DNA of 64,000 bases from Thermoplasmata archaeon (GTDB taxonomy: Archaea > Thermoplasmatota > Thermoplasmata > Lutacidiplasmatales > SKW197): contig JAOAJK010000001.1 of assembly GCA_026414225.1 (NCBI GenBank), forward strand, positions 196,886 to 260,885, given 5' to 3'. The notes under the pieces are model-generated. The model did not search any database, was not told the DNA's origin, and worked only from the letters and a program-made list of their open reading frames with translations. Both the position numbers and the translations under genes were made by a program. Below, in pieces: positions 48,777-59,723 of this stretch (positions within the stretch are counted from its first letter, which is position 1; the number at the start of each line of letters is the position of its first letter).

Positions 48777-49930
48777 AAGAAATGCTGGTAGAATTGCTCT
48801 CCAAAAAGGCAGGAAAACCTGTTTCGTCTGGAGAATTTGTGGAAGTCGATGTTGACATCATGCTCTCGCATGAGAATACTGACCTGGTTATGGAGAAATT
48901 CAGGGAGACAGGAAAAAAGCTCCATAGTCCAGAAAAAATTTTCATAGTGCTGGACCACAGGGCACCTGCGGAAACCGAGAGCACTGCAGGCCTCCATGCA
49001 AGAATAAGAAAGTTTGTGAAGCAACACGGAATAAGAAATTTTCACGATGTGGGCTCGGGCATCTGTCACGAGGTTCTTGCAGAATCTGGCATGATTTTCA
49101 GAGGAATGTTTGTGCTCGGCACCGACTCTCACACTCCAACCGCTGGCTATGCCTCTGCAATTGGATACGGTGTTGGAGCCACCGATATGGCCTATGCGTG
49201 GGCAACAGGAAAAATTTATCTTGAGGTGCCTGAGGTGCACTGCGTGAAGTTAACAGGGAGCCCGCCAGGGAATGTGTACCCGATGGATGTTTCTCTCCAG
49301 ATTCTTTCAATGCTTGGACTGGAAAATGAGCATGCTGGCCTAGAGTTAGTTGGAGATTACATTGCCGGAGCGTCTGATGCCGCTAAAAAAACCCTGTGCA
49401 ATATGCTTGTGGAGACCGGGGCAGCAACTGTATGCGCTGGTGATGGAAAAAACTGTGTGGATGCTTTTGAGGTGCATCTGGATGAAATCGAGCGTTTGGT
49501 CGCACTGCCAGGTAATCCATCAAATGTAAAGCCAGTTGTGGAAGTTGAGGGTGTGGAGATAAACCAGGTTTTTGTGGGCACATGCACTAGTGGAAGATTG
49601 GAAGACATGGCAATCCTTGCGAAAGTGCTGGAAAACAAGAAGGTTCATGAGAATGTGCGGATGCTTGTGGCACCCGCGACCAGAAAGGTGCTCCAGGACG
49701 CATTGAATAAGGGTTACATCCAGACGCTTGTGAAAGCGGGCTGTGTGATTCTTCCACCTGGTTGCGGTCCCTGCCTTGGTGCCCAAATGGGGTTGCTGGC
49801 AGACGGTGAAGTTTGTCTCTCTGCCGGGAACAGAAATTATCCTGGAAGGATGGGGAGCACGAATGCAAAGATATATCTGGCTTCCCCGTACACCTGTGCA
49901 CGGAGCGCGGTGGCAGGGAAGGTTGTGTGA
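48752..49930 (+). CDS. leuC: 3-isopropylmalate dehydratase/homoaconitase large subunit
   Basis: Aconitase motifs GTDSHTPTAGYASAIGYGVGATDMA, VGTCTSGRLEDM, LPPGCGPCLGAQMGLL. Confidence 0.9.
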   Translation, partial: SLDSFPGLKEMLVELLSKKAGKPVSSGEFVEVDVDIMLSHENTDLVMEKFRETGKKLHSPEKIFIVLDHRAPAETESTAGLHARIRKFVKQHGIRNFHDVGSGICHEVLAESGMIFRGMFVLGTDSHTPTAGYASAIGYGVGATDMAYAWATGKIYLEVPEVHCVKLTGSPPGNVYPMDVSLQILSMLGLENEHAGLELVGDYIAGASDAAKKTLCNMLVETGAATVCAGDGKNCVDAFEVHLDEIERLVALPGNPSNVKPVVEVEGVEINQVFVGTCTSGRLEDMAILAKVLENKKVHENVRMLVAPATRKVLQDALNKGYIQTLVKAGCVILPPGCGPCLGAQMGLLADGEVCLSAGNRNYPGRMGSTNAKIYLASPYTCARSAVAGKVV

Positions 49931-49937
49931 GAGCTTC

Positions 49938-50177
49938 TCAGGTTTTCTTTCCCCTCTCAAATATCACCTCTCCCCTGTGCACGATTTTGAAAATTTTGTA
50001 CAGCGGAATCCTCGCGGTTTTGAGCACAAGGAAGCCGCTCTCGACGGCCACAATCTCGCTGCCCCTTATTCCCCTCTCACCGGTCGGTGCCATCCTGTCC
50101 CAGAACCAGATTTCTGCATCCTTCAAACTGTAATTCGGGTCCCAGCGAAGCTTATCAATCACCTGCTTCGGGGTCAT
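49938..50177 (-). CDS. DUF504 (MJ1316-like) protein
   Basis: KLRWDPNYSLKDAEIWFWDRMAPTGERGIRGSEI...IPLYKIFKIVHRGEVIFERG. Confidence 0.8.
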   Translation of the reverse strand: MTPKQVIDKLRWDPNYSLKDAEIWFWDRMAPTGERGIRGSEIVAVESGFLVLKTARIPLYKIFKIVHRGEVIFERGKKT

Positions 50178-50179
50178 CG

Positions 50180-51805
50180 CTATCCTTTTCCCTCTGTTCT
50201 GCCCTTTCTGTATTCGAGGCAGGCACGGATGAAACCGAAGTAGGGGGGAGACGGAGCTTCAGGTCTCGACTTGAACTCCGCATGGAACTGGGTGCCAAGG
50301 AAGAACGGATGCTCCTTTAACTCGAGCACCTCGCAGCGTCTTCCATCCTCCGACTTTCCGGTGTAGATTAACCCGTGGGTCTCAAGCACTTCTATGAAAT
50401 TTGGGTTAACCTCGTAGCGGTGCCTGTGGCGCTCAAAGATTACGGTAGAATTGTAGAGTCCAGCAATCATCGTCTTTGGTTTAAGATGGATTTTGTGGGC
50501 ACCGAGCCGCATTGTTGCCCCCATTTCCTTTACGCCCTTCTGCTCGGGGAGCAAATCTATCACCGGGTGTGTGGTTTCGGGATTGAACTCGGTGCTGTTT
50601 GCATCTTTGTAGCCCAGAACATTTCTCGCGAATTCAACCGTTGCAAGCTGGAACCCGAGACAGACGCCGAGAAAAGGCACCTTGTTTTCCCTTGCAAATT
50701 GGATTGCCCTGATTTTGCCCTCAATTCCCCTGTTTCCAAAGCCCCCTGGCACCAGGATTCCATCCACCCCCTTCAACTTCTCCAGTTCCTCGGGTCTCTC
50801 CTCAAGGGTCTCTGACTCAATCCAGATTTTGTTAACCCTGGCTGCCAGTGCGGCTTCGCAGTGCCTTATCGCTTCGGTGTAACTGAGATATGAATCTTTC
50901 AGATGGGTGTATTTTCCAACGATTGCAATGCTCACCTCGTGCTTCGGATTCTCCAGGGTTTCCACCATTTTTCTCCACTCGTCCAGGTCTGTCTTTCTTT
51001 CACCCAGCTCCAGCTTTCTCAGCAGATAAGCCGTGAGGTTCTGCTCATGGAGCACGAGAGGCACCTTGTAGATGCAGTCAATATCAGGAGTGCTTATCAC
51101 GGCCTCAAGTGGCACATCGCAGAAAAGTGAGATTTTCTTCTTGATTTCATAATCCAGAGGTGCAGCACTTCTGGCAACAATCACATCTGGCTGAATACCG
51201 ATTTCCCTCAATTCCTTCACAGAGTGCTGGGTGGGTTTGGTTTTCTGCTCTCCAACCGTTGAAAGCACAGGAACAAGAGTGGTATGCACAAACACACAGT
51301 TGCTCTCAGAACCCATCTCTCTTCTCAGCTGTCTCGCCGCCTCAAGGAAGGGCATCGATTCTATATCGCCCACAGTGCCACCGATTTCCACGATTGTGAC
51401 ATCTGCATTTGTCTTCTCGCTGACCCTCTTTATCCTCTCTTTGATTTCATTCGTGATGTGCGGGATTATCTGCACGGTCTTACCCAGATACTCCCCCTTT
51501 CTCTCCTTCTCAATCACCGCCTTGTAAACTTTGCCCGTTGTAATGTTGTGGTCGCTTGTTAAATTCTCACCCAAAAAACGCTCGTAGTTGCCGAGGTCCA
51601 GGTCAACCTCACCACCATCATCCAGCACGAAAACCTCACCGTGCTGGTAAGGATTCATGGTTCCTGCATCGCAGTTGAGATATGGGTCAATTTTTATCGC
51701 GGTCACTCTCAGCCCAGAGGACTTGAGCAGTTTTCCAATGCTGGATACGGTTATTCCTTTTCCAAGCCCTGAAAGCACGCCCCCTGTCACAATTATATAC
51801 TTCAT
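50180..51805 (-). CDS. pyrG: CTP synthase
   Basis: [66 protein letters not shown] and a glutaminase domain. Confidence 0.97.
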   Translation of the reverse strand: MKYIIVTGGVLSGLGKGITVSSIGKLLKSSGLRVTAIKIDPYLNCDAGTMNPYQHGEVFVLDDGGEVDLDLGNYERFLGENLTSDHNITTGKVYKAVIEKERKGEYLGKTVQIIPHITNEIKERIKRVSEKTNADVTIVEIGGTVGDIESMPFLEAARQLRREMGSESNCVFVHTTLVPVLSTVGEQKTKPTQHSVKELREIGIQPDVIVARSAAPLDYEIKKKISLFCDVPLEAVISTPDIDCIYKVPLVLHEQNLTAYLLRKLELGERKTDLDEWRKMVETLENPKHEVSIAIVGKYTHLKDSYLSYTEAIRHCEAALAARVNKIWIESETLEERPEELEKLKGVDGILVPGGFGNRGIEGKIRAIQFARENKVPFLGVCLGFQLATVEFARNVLGYKDANSTEFNPETTHPVIDLLPEQKGVKEMGATMRLGAHKIHLKPKTMIAGLYNSTVIFERHRHRYEVNPNFIEVLETHGLIYTGKSEDGRRCEVLELKEHPFFLGTQFHAEFKSRPEAPSPPYFGFIRACLEYRKGRTEGKG

Positions 51806-51815
51806 TTCGCACACC

Positions 51816-52799
51816 TCACAGCTTCCAGTAATTTGAGAACAGTTTTTTTGCCGCGTCAATCCTCTCCCGCCCCCTACCTTCCGAGTCAACGCTGTCAGGA
51901 TACCTGATAGTGTAATCCCTGCCCTCCCTCGCACTCACGAGGGCGCAGAACACATCCGCAAGGGCATCAAGGTCGTAGCCGCCTTCCAGCAAAAACATGG
52001 TTTTGTATTTGAAGAGGGATTTGAGCATCTCGAGGTAACCTTTTGTGGACACCTCGAGACCCGTGAGCGGGTCCAGGGTGTGGGAATCAACACCCAGGCT
52101 TACAATCACAAGTCCTGGTTTGAATGAATCCAGAACGGGTAAAATTATTTCCTCGAACGCTGCAAGGTAGGAAGCATCCCCGCAGCCAGAGAAGAACGGA
52201 ATGTTCAGGTTGTAGCCAGCACCTTCCTTTTCCCCGATAAGTGAGAGATGCCCCGTGCCCGGGTAAATTTCAAGCTGATGGGTGGAGATATAAAGCACCT
52301 CGGGTGAGGAATAGAAGATGTCCTGGGTTCCATTCCCGTGATGTCCATCAATGTCGACGATTGCCACCCTCTTGCAGTTTTCCAGCATCGCTCTGGCGCA
52401 CACAGCGGCATTGTTAATATAGCAGAAACCTCCCCCAAAATCCTTCCCAGCGTGGTGCCCCGGGGGTCTTACAAGGGCAATTGATGCCCCCTCCTCCAGG
52501 GCAATTTTCCCAGCAGTCAGGGCACCGCCTGCGGAAAGCAGGGCAATCTCATAGGTTTCTGAGTGCGATGATGTATCCATGTCTATAATTCCCTCACCGA
52601 TCTCTGAGAGGTAGGAAATGTATTCTGGGGTGTGGACCGCAAGAATGTCCTTCTCCACAGCTTTCTCTGGCTTTACCACATCAGTAAAAAGTCCATGGCT
52701 TGCAAGGGCACCTGTAATTGCTTTTAGGCGTTCTGGGCATTCCGGATGCCCGAAATGCTGCACATGTTCCAGGTACCGCTCGTGGTATACAATCTTCAT
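51816..52799 (-). CDS. Histone deacetylase family protein (paralogue 2)
   Basis: [47 protein letters not shown]. Confidence 0.92.
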   Translation of the reverse strand: MKIVYHERYLEHVQHFGHPECPERLKAITGALASHGLFTDVVKPEKAVEKDILAVHTPEYISYLSEIGEGIIDMDTSSHSETYEIALLSAGGALTAGKIALEEGASIALVRPPGHHAGKDFGGGFCYINNAAVCARAMLENCKRVAIVDIDGHHGNGTQDIFYSSPEVLYISTHQLEIYPGTGHLSLIGEKEGAGYNLNIPFFSGCGDASYLAAFEEIILPVLDSFKPGLVIVSLGVDSHTLDPLTGLEVSTKGYLEMLKSLFKYKTMFLLEGGYDLDALADVFCALVSAREGRDYTIRYPDSVDSEGRGRERIDAAKKLFSNYWKL

Positions 52800-52808
52800 G
52801 GGGCTTAA

Positions 52809-53381
52809 TCAGATTTCAATATTAAATGTTTTGCAGAAGTAAGAAGGCAGCGGTTCTTTCAGGACTTCCACCACATTTTCCCCGAGGGAGTTTACAAGAT
52901 TCCACGCATCTTCCTCACCGGAAACATCCGCATCGATGGTCCAGCCGATTCCATCAATTTCCTCAAGGGCCAGATTCCAGTGGGAGTAGTCAAGGAAGTA
53001 ACCTCTCTTTCTCTGGATTTTGAAGGCAGGAGCGAAACCGAGGTCCTCTAACATTTCCGCAAGCTGGCTCTCGGTTCCACTGGCAATGAAATATTTCCGC
53101 CCGTACTTTACAATACCCCTGAACTCTGGCACTGAGAGCACAATTTCTGCCTCCGCGTGCCCGAATTTTCTGAGGCGAAGGTTTCTCCGCTCAACTTTCC
53201 AGAATCCATTTCTCTGCTCTGGGAGATAGTATGTGTCCGCAAGGGCATACTCTCTACGGTTGCTTCCTGATGCGAGCACTGGAGCCGCATCCCTCAGGAT
53301 CACCCTTACCTCGCGCTCTTCCTTCACCTTCATGAGGAGCAAATTTTCAGCCAGTATATAATTTTTTGGTTCGGTTTTCAC
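52809..53381 (-). CDS. Uncharacterised protein, possibly CYTH-like
   Basis: KEEREVRVILRD...ALADTYYLPEQRNGFWKVERRNLRLRKFGHAEAEIVLS weakly resembles CYTH proteins. Confidence 0.5.
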   Translation of the reverse strand: MKTEPKNYILAENLLLMKVKEEREVRVILRDAAPVLASGSNRREYALADTYYLPEQRNGFWKVERRNLRLRKFGHAEAEIVLSVPEFRGIVKYGRKYFIASGTESQLAEMLEDLGFAPAFKIQRKRGYFLDYSHWNLALEEIDGIGWTIDADVSGEEDAWNLVNSLGENVVEVLKEPLPSYFCKTFNIEI

Positions 53382-53427
53382 CCCGCTGAAAAATGATGGA
53401 GATAATGCGAAAAGAATTTAAGGGGAA

Positions 53428-54159
53428 ATGGTTTTGGCTCTGCAGGTGGTAACGATAGCTAAAAAGGTGCCAGTAGAAGAACCGGAGGACCAGGAGGTCT
53501 TCAAGTTCCCGGAGTTCAACGAGATTGAATTCGTCAAAAAGGAGATGAGGGACACGAAAGGTGCCCTGCTGGTGGTGCTGACAGGCATTATCTTTGCGGT
53601 AATCTCCTTCCTGCTTACAGTTGCCCAGCAGCCAGGAATCGGTCTTCTTGTTGGACTTGTGGGAATGGGATCGATAAAATACATTCTGAATGCCCTGAAG
53701 GTGGACACCTCAGAGTATAAAATCAAGAACTGGCTCGGGCACATCGGAAGTTATTTCTTTATCTGGCTTGCAATCTGGATACTCCTGATGAACGCACCGT
53801 TCAGCGATTTTGCAAAGCCAACGATAAAGGATGTGAAGGTCTACGCCGAGACCGGTGGCAATAACACCCAGTGCGAAATCAGATACTACGGAGAGGAGGC
53901 AAAGGTCATTGTGAAAAACACCTCTGCAATCACGAGGATAGTAATCACGGCCAAAATCACGGATAATGCCGCGTTGAAAACCGTCCGGCTCGTAGACAGA
54001 GACGGGAATGAGGTTGCAAGCTATCAGCTGGTCAATCAGAGCTACGAATGGAAAATTCTAAATAGTTTCAGGGCGGGGGATGTTGTGAAACTCGGAATCA
54101 CTGCTTCCGATAACGCTGGAAACTGGAACAGATTTTCTATGGAGCTGGATTTTCAGTGA
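53428..54159 (+). CDS. Membrane protein with extracellular beta-sandwich-like domain
   Basis: TM segments GALLVVLTGIIFAVISFLLTVA and HIGSYFFIWLAIWILLMNA, then beta-rich C-terminus. Confidence 0.65.
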   Translation: MVLALQVVTIAKKVPVEEPEDQEVFKFPEFNEIEFVKKEMRDTKGALLVVLTGIIFAVISFLLTVAQQPGIGLLVGLVGMGSIKYILNALKVDTSEYKIKNWLGHIGSYFFIWLAIWILLMNAPFSDFAKPTIKDVKVYAETGGNNTQCEIRYYGEEAKVIVKNTSAITRIVITAKITDNAALKTVRLVDRDGNEVASYQLVNQSYEWKILNSFRAGDVVKLGITASDNAGNWNRFSMELDFQ

Positions 54160-54205
54160 AACTAGCATCGGTGCTCTTTAATACTCCGTTGAATTTTCCA
54201 CTTCC

Positions 54206-54580
54206 ATGGAAGTCCGAATAAGGGTTCCCGTGTTTCCTACCGAAGAGCCAGAAAAGGTTATCATTGCCGTTACGAACATTTTCCCAGACGCGGTGCTCGT
54301 GTTTGAGGATGAAAAAATTTTGTCTGGAACTGCGAAAAGCATTGAGCATTTTGCCACGCTGGTAAAAAATGCAAAGATAAGGGATAGCGTGAGGGCAGAA
54401 CTTCTTCGAAACTTGTCAGGAAACCGAACCCATTTTCGTCTGAACAAGCAGGTGGCATTTGCAGGCGGTGTGAGCTTTTCAGTGGGGGAGCCACTGGGTG
54501 AAATTTATGTGGAGATTGAGGATGCCGAATTGAAGAAAGTAATAGATAGAATTGCACCCGATACCAGGATTCAGCCGTAA
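54206..54580 (+). CDS. RNA-binding protein of UPF0201-like family
   Basis: EVRIRVPVFPTEEPEKVIIAVTNIFPDAVL pattern. Confidence 0.7.
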   Translation: MEVRIRVPVFPTEEPEKVIIAVTNIFPDAVLVFEDEKILSGTAKSIEHFATLVKNAKIRDSVRAELLRNLSGNRTHFRLNKQVAFAGGVSFSVGEPLGEIYVEIEDAELKKVIDRIAPDTRIQP

Positions 54581-55329
54581 CCCATCGTTCCAAGCAGGTT
54601 CCTGCTCCTCACCGCACTTTCGATTGTTCTGGACTCAATGATGTAGTTGCCCTTGTATTTGTTGAACTTGGAGCAAAGGGGCTTGAACTTTATGCTGCCC
54701 TCGCCAACCGTGGAATGCAAGTCCTTTTTTCCGTCATTATCGTGAAGATGCACATTCAAGAACAGGTGCTTTATATTGAAGAACTCCTCAACAGTGCTGG
54801 TGGTGTTCGCATGTCCGACATCGAAGCAAATCCCGATCTCCGTGCCCCTTATCACCTGTAAAATTTCATCTGGCTTCTTGCAGATGGTCACGCTCATCTC
54901 GGGCATGTTCTCGAGGGCAATCCTGACACCCATCTCTTCCCCGAATTTTTCAACCTCCCTGATCGCTTCCGATGTCAGAGAATACACAATCTCCACATGC
55001 TCTGATGTCATCGGTGATTTATGCCCCGGATGAATCGTAACGATGCTGGAATCAATCTGGCGTGCGAAGATTATTGCCTCCTTTACTTCCTTTATGCTCG
55101 CCTCCCTCACCCTCTGGCTTATGCTCGCGATGTTTATATCGCTGAGGGGTGCGTGGACCTGCATTTTCAGGGAATAGGAAGGGAGGAGAGTTTTTAACTT
55201 GCCACATGAATTTTCAGGATGGTGGTTGTGCTCTGCGATTATCTCCCACAGTTTGAAATTCTCTGCAATTTTCTCAATCACTTCCTCCACTGGCAAATAA
55301 CACAGTGGAGGGCAGGATACTCCTAGCAT
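54571..55329 (-). CDS. Sugar phosphate isomerase/epimerase (xylose isomerase-like TIM barrel)
   Basis: VHAPLSDINIASISQRVREASIKEVKEAI, VTIHPGH, IALENMPE, GICFDVGHAN, HLHDNDGKKDLHSTVGEGSI. Confidence 0.85.
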   Translation of the reverse strand: MLGVSCPPLCYLPVEEVIEKIAENFKLWEIIAEHNHHPENSCGKLKTLLPSYSLKMQVHAPLSDINIASISQRVREASIKEVKEAIIFARQIDSSIVTIHPGHKSPMTSEHVEIVYSLTSEAIREVEKFGEEMGVRIALENMPEMSVTICKKPDEILQVIRGTEIGICFDVGHANTTSTVEEFFNIKHLFLNVHLHDNDGKKDLHSTVGEGSIKFKPLCSKFNKYKGNYIIESRTIESAVRSRNLLGTMGYG

Positions 55330-55343
55330 ATCCTTTTCCAGGG

Positions 55344-55595
55344 TTACAGCGATTTAATTTTCTCCGCAATCTGGTTTTTTATTTCAGGGTCGTCTGGAAT
55401 TGTGACAGCACTCTTGTATCTTTCGGAGCCGTCCTGCCTTGTAAAACCCCTGGATACAGTTATAAACTCGTTTACTGTGCCATCCGGTGTTGTGGCCTTC
55501 TTTCTTGCTACCTCTATGAAGTTGTTCTTCCCGAATGTAATTTTCTCTGACTTCAGGGTCTCAAACTTCACATCCTCTTTCTTTGGGTAGTCCAT
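55344..55595 (-). CDS. Small protein, possibly PC4-like ssDNA-binding
   Basis: MDYPKKEDVKFETLKSEKITFGKNNFIEVARKKATTPDGTVNEFITVSRGFTRQDGSERYKSAVTIPDDPEIKNQIAEKIKSL; weak PC4-like pattern only. Confidence 0.5.
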   Translation of the reverse strand: MDYPKKEDVKFETLKSEKITFGKNNFIEVARKKATTPDGTVNEFITVSRGFTRQDGSERYKSAVTIPDDPEIKNQIAEKIKSL

Positions 55596-55776
55596 TTTAC
55601 TGCCTCCTGCTATTACCTTTTTCAGGCGGGCAAGGGGAACCATACGGGCATTGAATATAACCTTTTCTGTAATTTTTCCGCCTCAAAACTGAAATTTGCC
55701 GCACACCGAAAGTTTCCTGAAATGCAACAAGAAAATTTTTTATACAATATGGTATTTGCATTCAAAAGGTGAATTC

Positions 55777-56520
55777 ATGCTGAACGCAAAAGTAAAGGCA
55801 GAAACGCTGAAGGAAGTGGTGGAACTCCTGCACACGCTCGTGGACGAAGTGAAGATGAACTTTGGAAAGGAAGGACTGGGAGTGAAGGCGGTTGACCCTT
55901 CCCATGTAGCTATGATAGAATTATCCCTGACAAAATCCTCGTTTGAAGAATACAAAAGCTCCGGTATGGAACTTGCAATAGAACTGGAAAAACTGAAAGA
56001 GGTGCTTAAACTTGCAAGGCCCGGTGAAATCGTCAAACTCTCTTTTGATGAGGATAAGAACAAGTTGATTGTGGAGATTGCCTCGTTCAGACGGTTCATA
56101 CCTCTTCTGGACATCGGAAGTATCAGCGATGCAAAGGTCCCCTCCCTAACCCACAGCGCAAAGGCGGTAATTGACCTCGAAGCCCTTCGTCAGGGCATCA
56201 GGGGCACCGAGAGTGTCTCAAGCCATCTCACAATTGAGATAAAACCAGATGTGTTCAAACTTGAAGGTGAGTCCGAGCAGGACAAGGTGGAGATGATGCT
56301 CTACAAGGAAAAGGGGGAGGTTGAGATTGAGGCGAAGGAACCAGCGAAGAGCATGTATGCACTGGATTATTTCTCAAATGTGGTCAAGGCAATAAGCTCA
56401 GCCCAGAAGGTGACTCTAAACATCGGGAAGGACTATCCATTGAAGATGGAGTTTGCCTTCGCAGGCGGAAACGGAACTGCCAAGTTCCTTCTCGCTCCGA
56501 GGATGCCAGATTCTATATAA
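55777..56520 (+). CDS. pcn: DNA polymerase sliding clamp PCNA
   Basis: KEVVELLHTLVDEVKMNFGKEGLGVKAVDPSHVAMIELSL; C-terminal FAGGNGTAKFLLAPRM. Confidence 0.95.
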   Translation: MLNAKVKAETLKEVVELLHTLVDEVKMNFGKEGLGVKAVDPSHVAMIELSLTKSSFEEYKSSGMELAIELEKLKEVLKLARPGEIVKLSFDEDKNKLIVEIASFRRFIPLLDIGSISDAKVPSLTHSAKAVIDLEALRQGIRGTESVSSHLTIEIKPDVFKLEGESEQDKVEMMLYKEKGEVEIEAKEPAKSMYALDYFSNVVKAISSAQKVTLNIGKDYPLKMEFAFAGGNGTAKFLLAPRMPDSI

Positions 56521-56536
56521 GGGAAGGGTGTTTTTT

Positions 56537-57718
56537 ATGGAGGCATATATCGTAAGTGCATGCCGCACAGCAATTGGAAAGTTTGATGGAACATTGAAGG
56601 GGGTACCCGTTCAGAAACTGGGTGCAGTTGTTATAGAGGAGGCGGTAAAGAGGGCAGGGATTGAGAAAACAGCGGTTGAGGAAGTGATTATGGGAAATGT
56701 GCTTCAGGCGGGCTTGGGGCAGAACCCCGCACGGCAGTCAGCAATTTACGCAGGCATCCCGTATGAAGCTGGGGCTCTCACGGTAAACAAGGTCTGTGGT
56801 TCTGGGATGAAGGCAATAATGATTGCCGCCTCTGAAATTAAGGCGGGAGATGCGGATGTGATTGTCGCAGGCGGAATGGAAAGCATGGACAATGCCCCTT
56901 ACCTGCTGGAGAAGGCAAGGTTTGGCTACAGAATGTTTGATGGTAAAATCGTTGATGAGATGGTTTATGACGGGCTCTGGGATGTCTACAATAACTTTCA
57001 CATGGGGATGACTGGCGAAATTATTGCGGAGAAATACCACATCACGAGAGAGGAAATTGATGCCTTTGCATTGCGGAGCAACCAGCGTGCGGTGAAGGCC
57101 ACAAAGGAAGGAAGGTTCAGGGATGAGATTGTGCCCGTAGTGCTTGAGGGTAAAAAAGGCGAGAAAACCGTGTTTGATAAGGACGAGGGTCCGAGGGAGG
57201 ACACGAGCATGGAAAAGCTGGCAAAGCTGAAGCCAGTGTTCAAGGAAGGTGGTGTGGTCACAGCGGGGAACGCTTCCCAGATCAGCGATGGTGCAGCTGC
57301 CCTCGTGGTGATGTCTGAGAAGGCAATGAATGAATATGGGGCCAAACCCCTTGCCAGAATTCACAGCTACACATTCTCAGGAACAAGACCAGAACTCGTG
57401 ATGGATGCACCTGTTCCGACTGTGAAGAAACTGCTCGCAAAGACAGGGTTGAAAATAGACGATTTTGATTTGATTGAACATAACGAGGCATTCTCTTCCG
57501 CGTCCGTTGCAATTCAGAAGGTATTCTCTATTCCTGATGAGAAGTTCAATGTAAACGGGGGTGCAGTCGCCCTCGGGCATCCGATCGGTTGCAGCGGTGC
57601 CAGAATCGTTGTTACCTTGCTCCATGAGATGATAAAACGGAACTCAAAGCTCGGACTGGCAACGGTGTGTCTCGGTGGCGGCAATGCCACGGCCATAGTG
57701 CTCGAAAGGGCCGCGTGA
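56537..57718 (+). CDS. Acetyl-CoA acetyltransferase (thiolase)
   Basis: VNKVCGSGMKAIMIA, GGMESMDNAPYLL, NGGAVALGHPIGCSGARIVVTLL. Confidence 0.95.
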   Translation: MEAYIVSACRTAIGKFDGTLKGVPVQKLGAVVIEEAVKRAGIEKTAVEEVIMGNVLQAGLGQNPARQSAIYAGIPYEAGALTVNKVCGSGMKAIMIAASEIKAGDADVIVAGGMESMDNAPYLLEKARFGYRMFDGKIVDEMVYDGLWDVYNNFHMGMTGEIIAEKYHITREEIDAFALRSNQRAVKATKEGRFRDEIVPVVLEGKKGEKTVFDKDEGPREDTSMEKLAKLKPVFKEGGVVTAGNASQISDGAAALVVMSEKAMNEYGAKPLARIHSYTFSGTRPELVMDAPVPTVKKLLAKTGLKIDDFDLIEHNEAFSSASVAIQKVFSIPDEKFNVNGGAVALGHPIGCSGARIVVTLLHEMIKRNSKLGLATVCLGGGNATAIVLERAA

Positions 57719-57799
57719 ACCCGAATTTCAGGGGATAACAAAATTAACAAAAAAACAATGGGAGAAAATTATATTTACCCCTTAGGTAATTAGCCAAAT

Positions 57800-58234
57800 G
57801 TGGCTGAAGAAGACATTGAAAAGGACGAAAGAAAGTGGGTGGGTGTCCGCCTTTCAAAGGTGATGATGCACCAGATTGAGATGGTGGTAAACACACATCC
57901 AGAGTATGCATGGAATGGCCCGAATGACTTCGTCAGAGATGCGGTGAGAAGGCACCTGGAATACATTCGCAGGCAGGACATGCTCAGGGAGGGCCGGATA
58001 GAATCGCTCCAGCCAAAGGTTGAACAGATAATTGAAGAATCGCTCGGTGTGGAGGAGCGCACAAGATTTGAGCGGGAACTCAGGGCAATCGAGCGGGAAA
58101 TTGATGTGGCCAAGGAACCCCAGGCATTTGTTGATGCCCTCACCAAGCTCCTTGAGAACACCTACGGACAGTCAATTGCAAAGACCATCTCCAAAAAATT
58201 GCTTGATATGCTCCAGACCAAAGGGAGTGTATGA
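57800..58234 (+). CDS. Ribbon-helix-helix-like regulator (GTG start)
   Basis: RKWVGVRLSKVMMHQIEMVVNTHPEYAWNGPNDFVRDAVRRHLEYIRR is RHH-like with a C-terminal helical domain. Confidence 0.65.
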   Translation: MAEEDIEKDERKWVGVRLSKVMMHQIEMVVNTHPEYAWNGPNDFVRDAVRRHLEYIRRQDMLREGRIESLQPKVEQIIEESLGVEERTRFERELRAIEREIDVAKEPQAFVDALTKLLENTYGQSIAKTISKKLLDMLQTKGSV

Positions 58235-58253
58235 TTGAGATGGAGGGGAAAAA

Positions 58254-59723
58254 ATGGAAAAAAGAATCCCGACCGGGATAACTGGATACGACTCAATTCT
58301 GAGGGGAGGATACATAGAGGGCTCTTTCAATCTGGTTGCTGGAGAATGTGGTGCAGGTAAAACCATCTTCGCACTCTGCTACACGATAAATGGGGCGGAT
58401 AGATACGGGGATAACGCCCTGTTTGTCACCCTGGAGGAAAGCCGTGCAAACATCCTGAAGAACATGCCAGCCAAGTTGAAGGAAACCTTTGAACGCAACA
58501 CGGACAAAATTACAATTGTGGACCTTTCGGTAATAAGGAAACTGACAACCGTGTTTGAGGAGAAAACGGGCTTCTCGAGCATCGTGGATGTGGATGTGCT
58601 GATTGAAAGCTTGAGAAAGTGGATAACCGAGAAAAAAATAAAGCGGGTGGCAATTGACGGACTTGCAGTGATGAGCATAAGGTATCCCCAGGAATCCGAG
58701 ATGCGGAGCGCGATTTTCAGAATTTCCTCAAGTTTGAAAGAACTGGGCGTCACCGCCATGATAACAGAGGAAAGCGAGCGGGATGTTGTTGCAAAGAAAT
58801 TCGGGGTAAAGGAGTTTGTGGCGGACTCGATCACCCATCTGAGGTATGACAATGGATTGAGGACCATAGAAGTGTTGAAATTAAGGGGTTCTGACTTTCT
58901 GCCAGGGGAGAGCGGGTTTGTTATAAACGATGAAGGGATTGAGGTATTCCCGCGACTGATGCCAGAGACAAAGGCATCTGCAAGTGACAAGAGGGTGCCC
59001 ACGGGAATTTCAGGACTGGATAAGATGCTCGGTGGGGGCTTTTTCCGTGGGGATGTGATTCTCGTTTCTGGAAGTGCAGGAGCAGGAAAGACAATCATGG
59101 GATTGCAGTTTGTGAGCGAGGGCTGCAGAAGCAATGAACGCGGACTGATAGTGTCATTCGAGGAAAACCCTGCCCAGCTGAAAAGGAATGCAAGGGCCGT
59201 TGGCATTCCGCTTGAAAAATATGAGAAAGAGAAATTGCTGGAAATAATGTATTCCCCCTACCCTGGCACAAATATCCACATGCTCCTCCATCAGATAATT
59301 TCCCGCCTCCCAATGGTTGAACGGATTTTCATAGATACGGTGAACCATTTTGAAAGCGCAATGCCGAGGGAGGAGTTGAGAAATGTTCTGGTGTCATTCA
59401 CCAGCATGGCCAAAAAGCATGGTGTGAGCGTGATGTTCTCTGCAGAGAGTGATGAGCTGATGGGCACGAGCAGATTGATGGCAAGCAATGTTTCCTATGT
59501 GGTGGATACAATTTTGGTGCTCCGCCATGTGGAAATCGGCTCCGAGATGAGAAAAGCCATCAACCTGCTGAAGGTCCGGGGGACCCAGCACATAAAGGAC
59601 ATCAGGGAGTATGAGATTACAAACAAGGGAATAGTGATAAAGGACAAGTTCCAGAATGTGGAAGGTGTATTCTCTGGCTCCGCAAGAGTTGCAGCTAGAA
59701 AGCTTGAAAAATTCTTTGATTGA
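58254..59723 (+). CDS. KaiC-like ATPase with two RecA-type domains
   Basis: Duplicated KaiC motifs: PTGITGYDSILRGGYIEGSFNLVAGECGAGKTIFAL and PTGISGLDKMLGGGFFRGDVILVSGSAGAGKTIMGLQF. Confidence 0.92.
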   Translation: MEKRIPTGITGYDSILRGGYIEGSFNLVAGECGAGKTIFALCYTINGADRYGDNALFVTLEESRANILKNMPAKLKETFERNTDKITIVDLSVIRKLTTVFEEKTGFSSIVDVDVLIESLRKWITEKKIKRVAIDGLAVMSIRYPQESEMRSAIFRISSSLKELGVTAMITEESERDVVAKKFGVKEFVADSITHLRYDNGLRTIEVLKLRGSDFLPGESGFVINDEGIEVFPRLMPETKASASDKRVPTGISGLDKMLGGGFFRGDVILVSGSAGAGKTIMGLQFVSEGCRSNERGLIVSFEENPAQLKRNARAVGIPLEKYEKEKLLEIMYSPYPGTNIHMLLHQIISRLPMVERIFIDTVNHFESAMPREELRNVLVSFTSMAKKHGVSVMFSAESDELMGTSRLMASNVSYVVDTILVLRHVEIGSEMRKAINLLKVRGTQHIKDIREYEITNKGIVIKDKFQNVEGVFSGSARVAARKLEKFFD

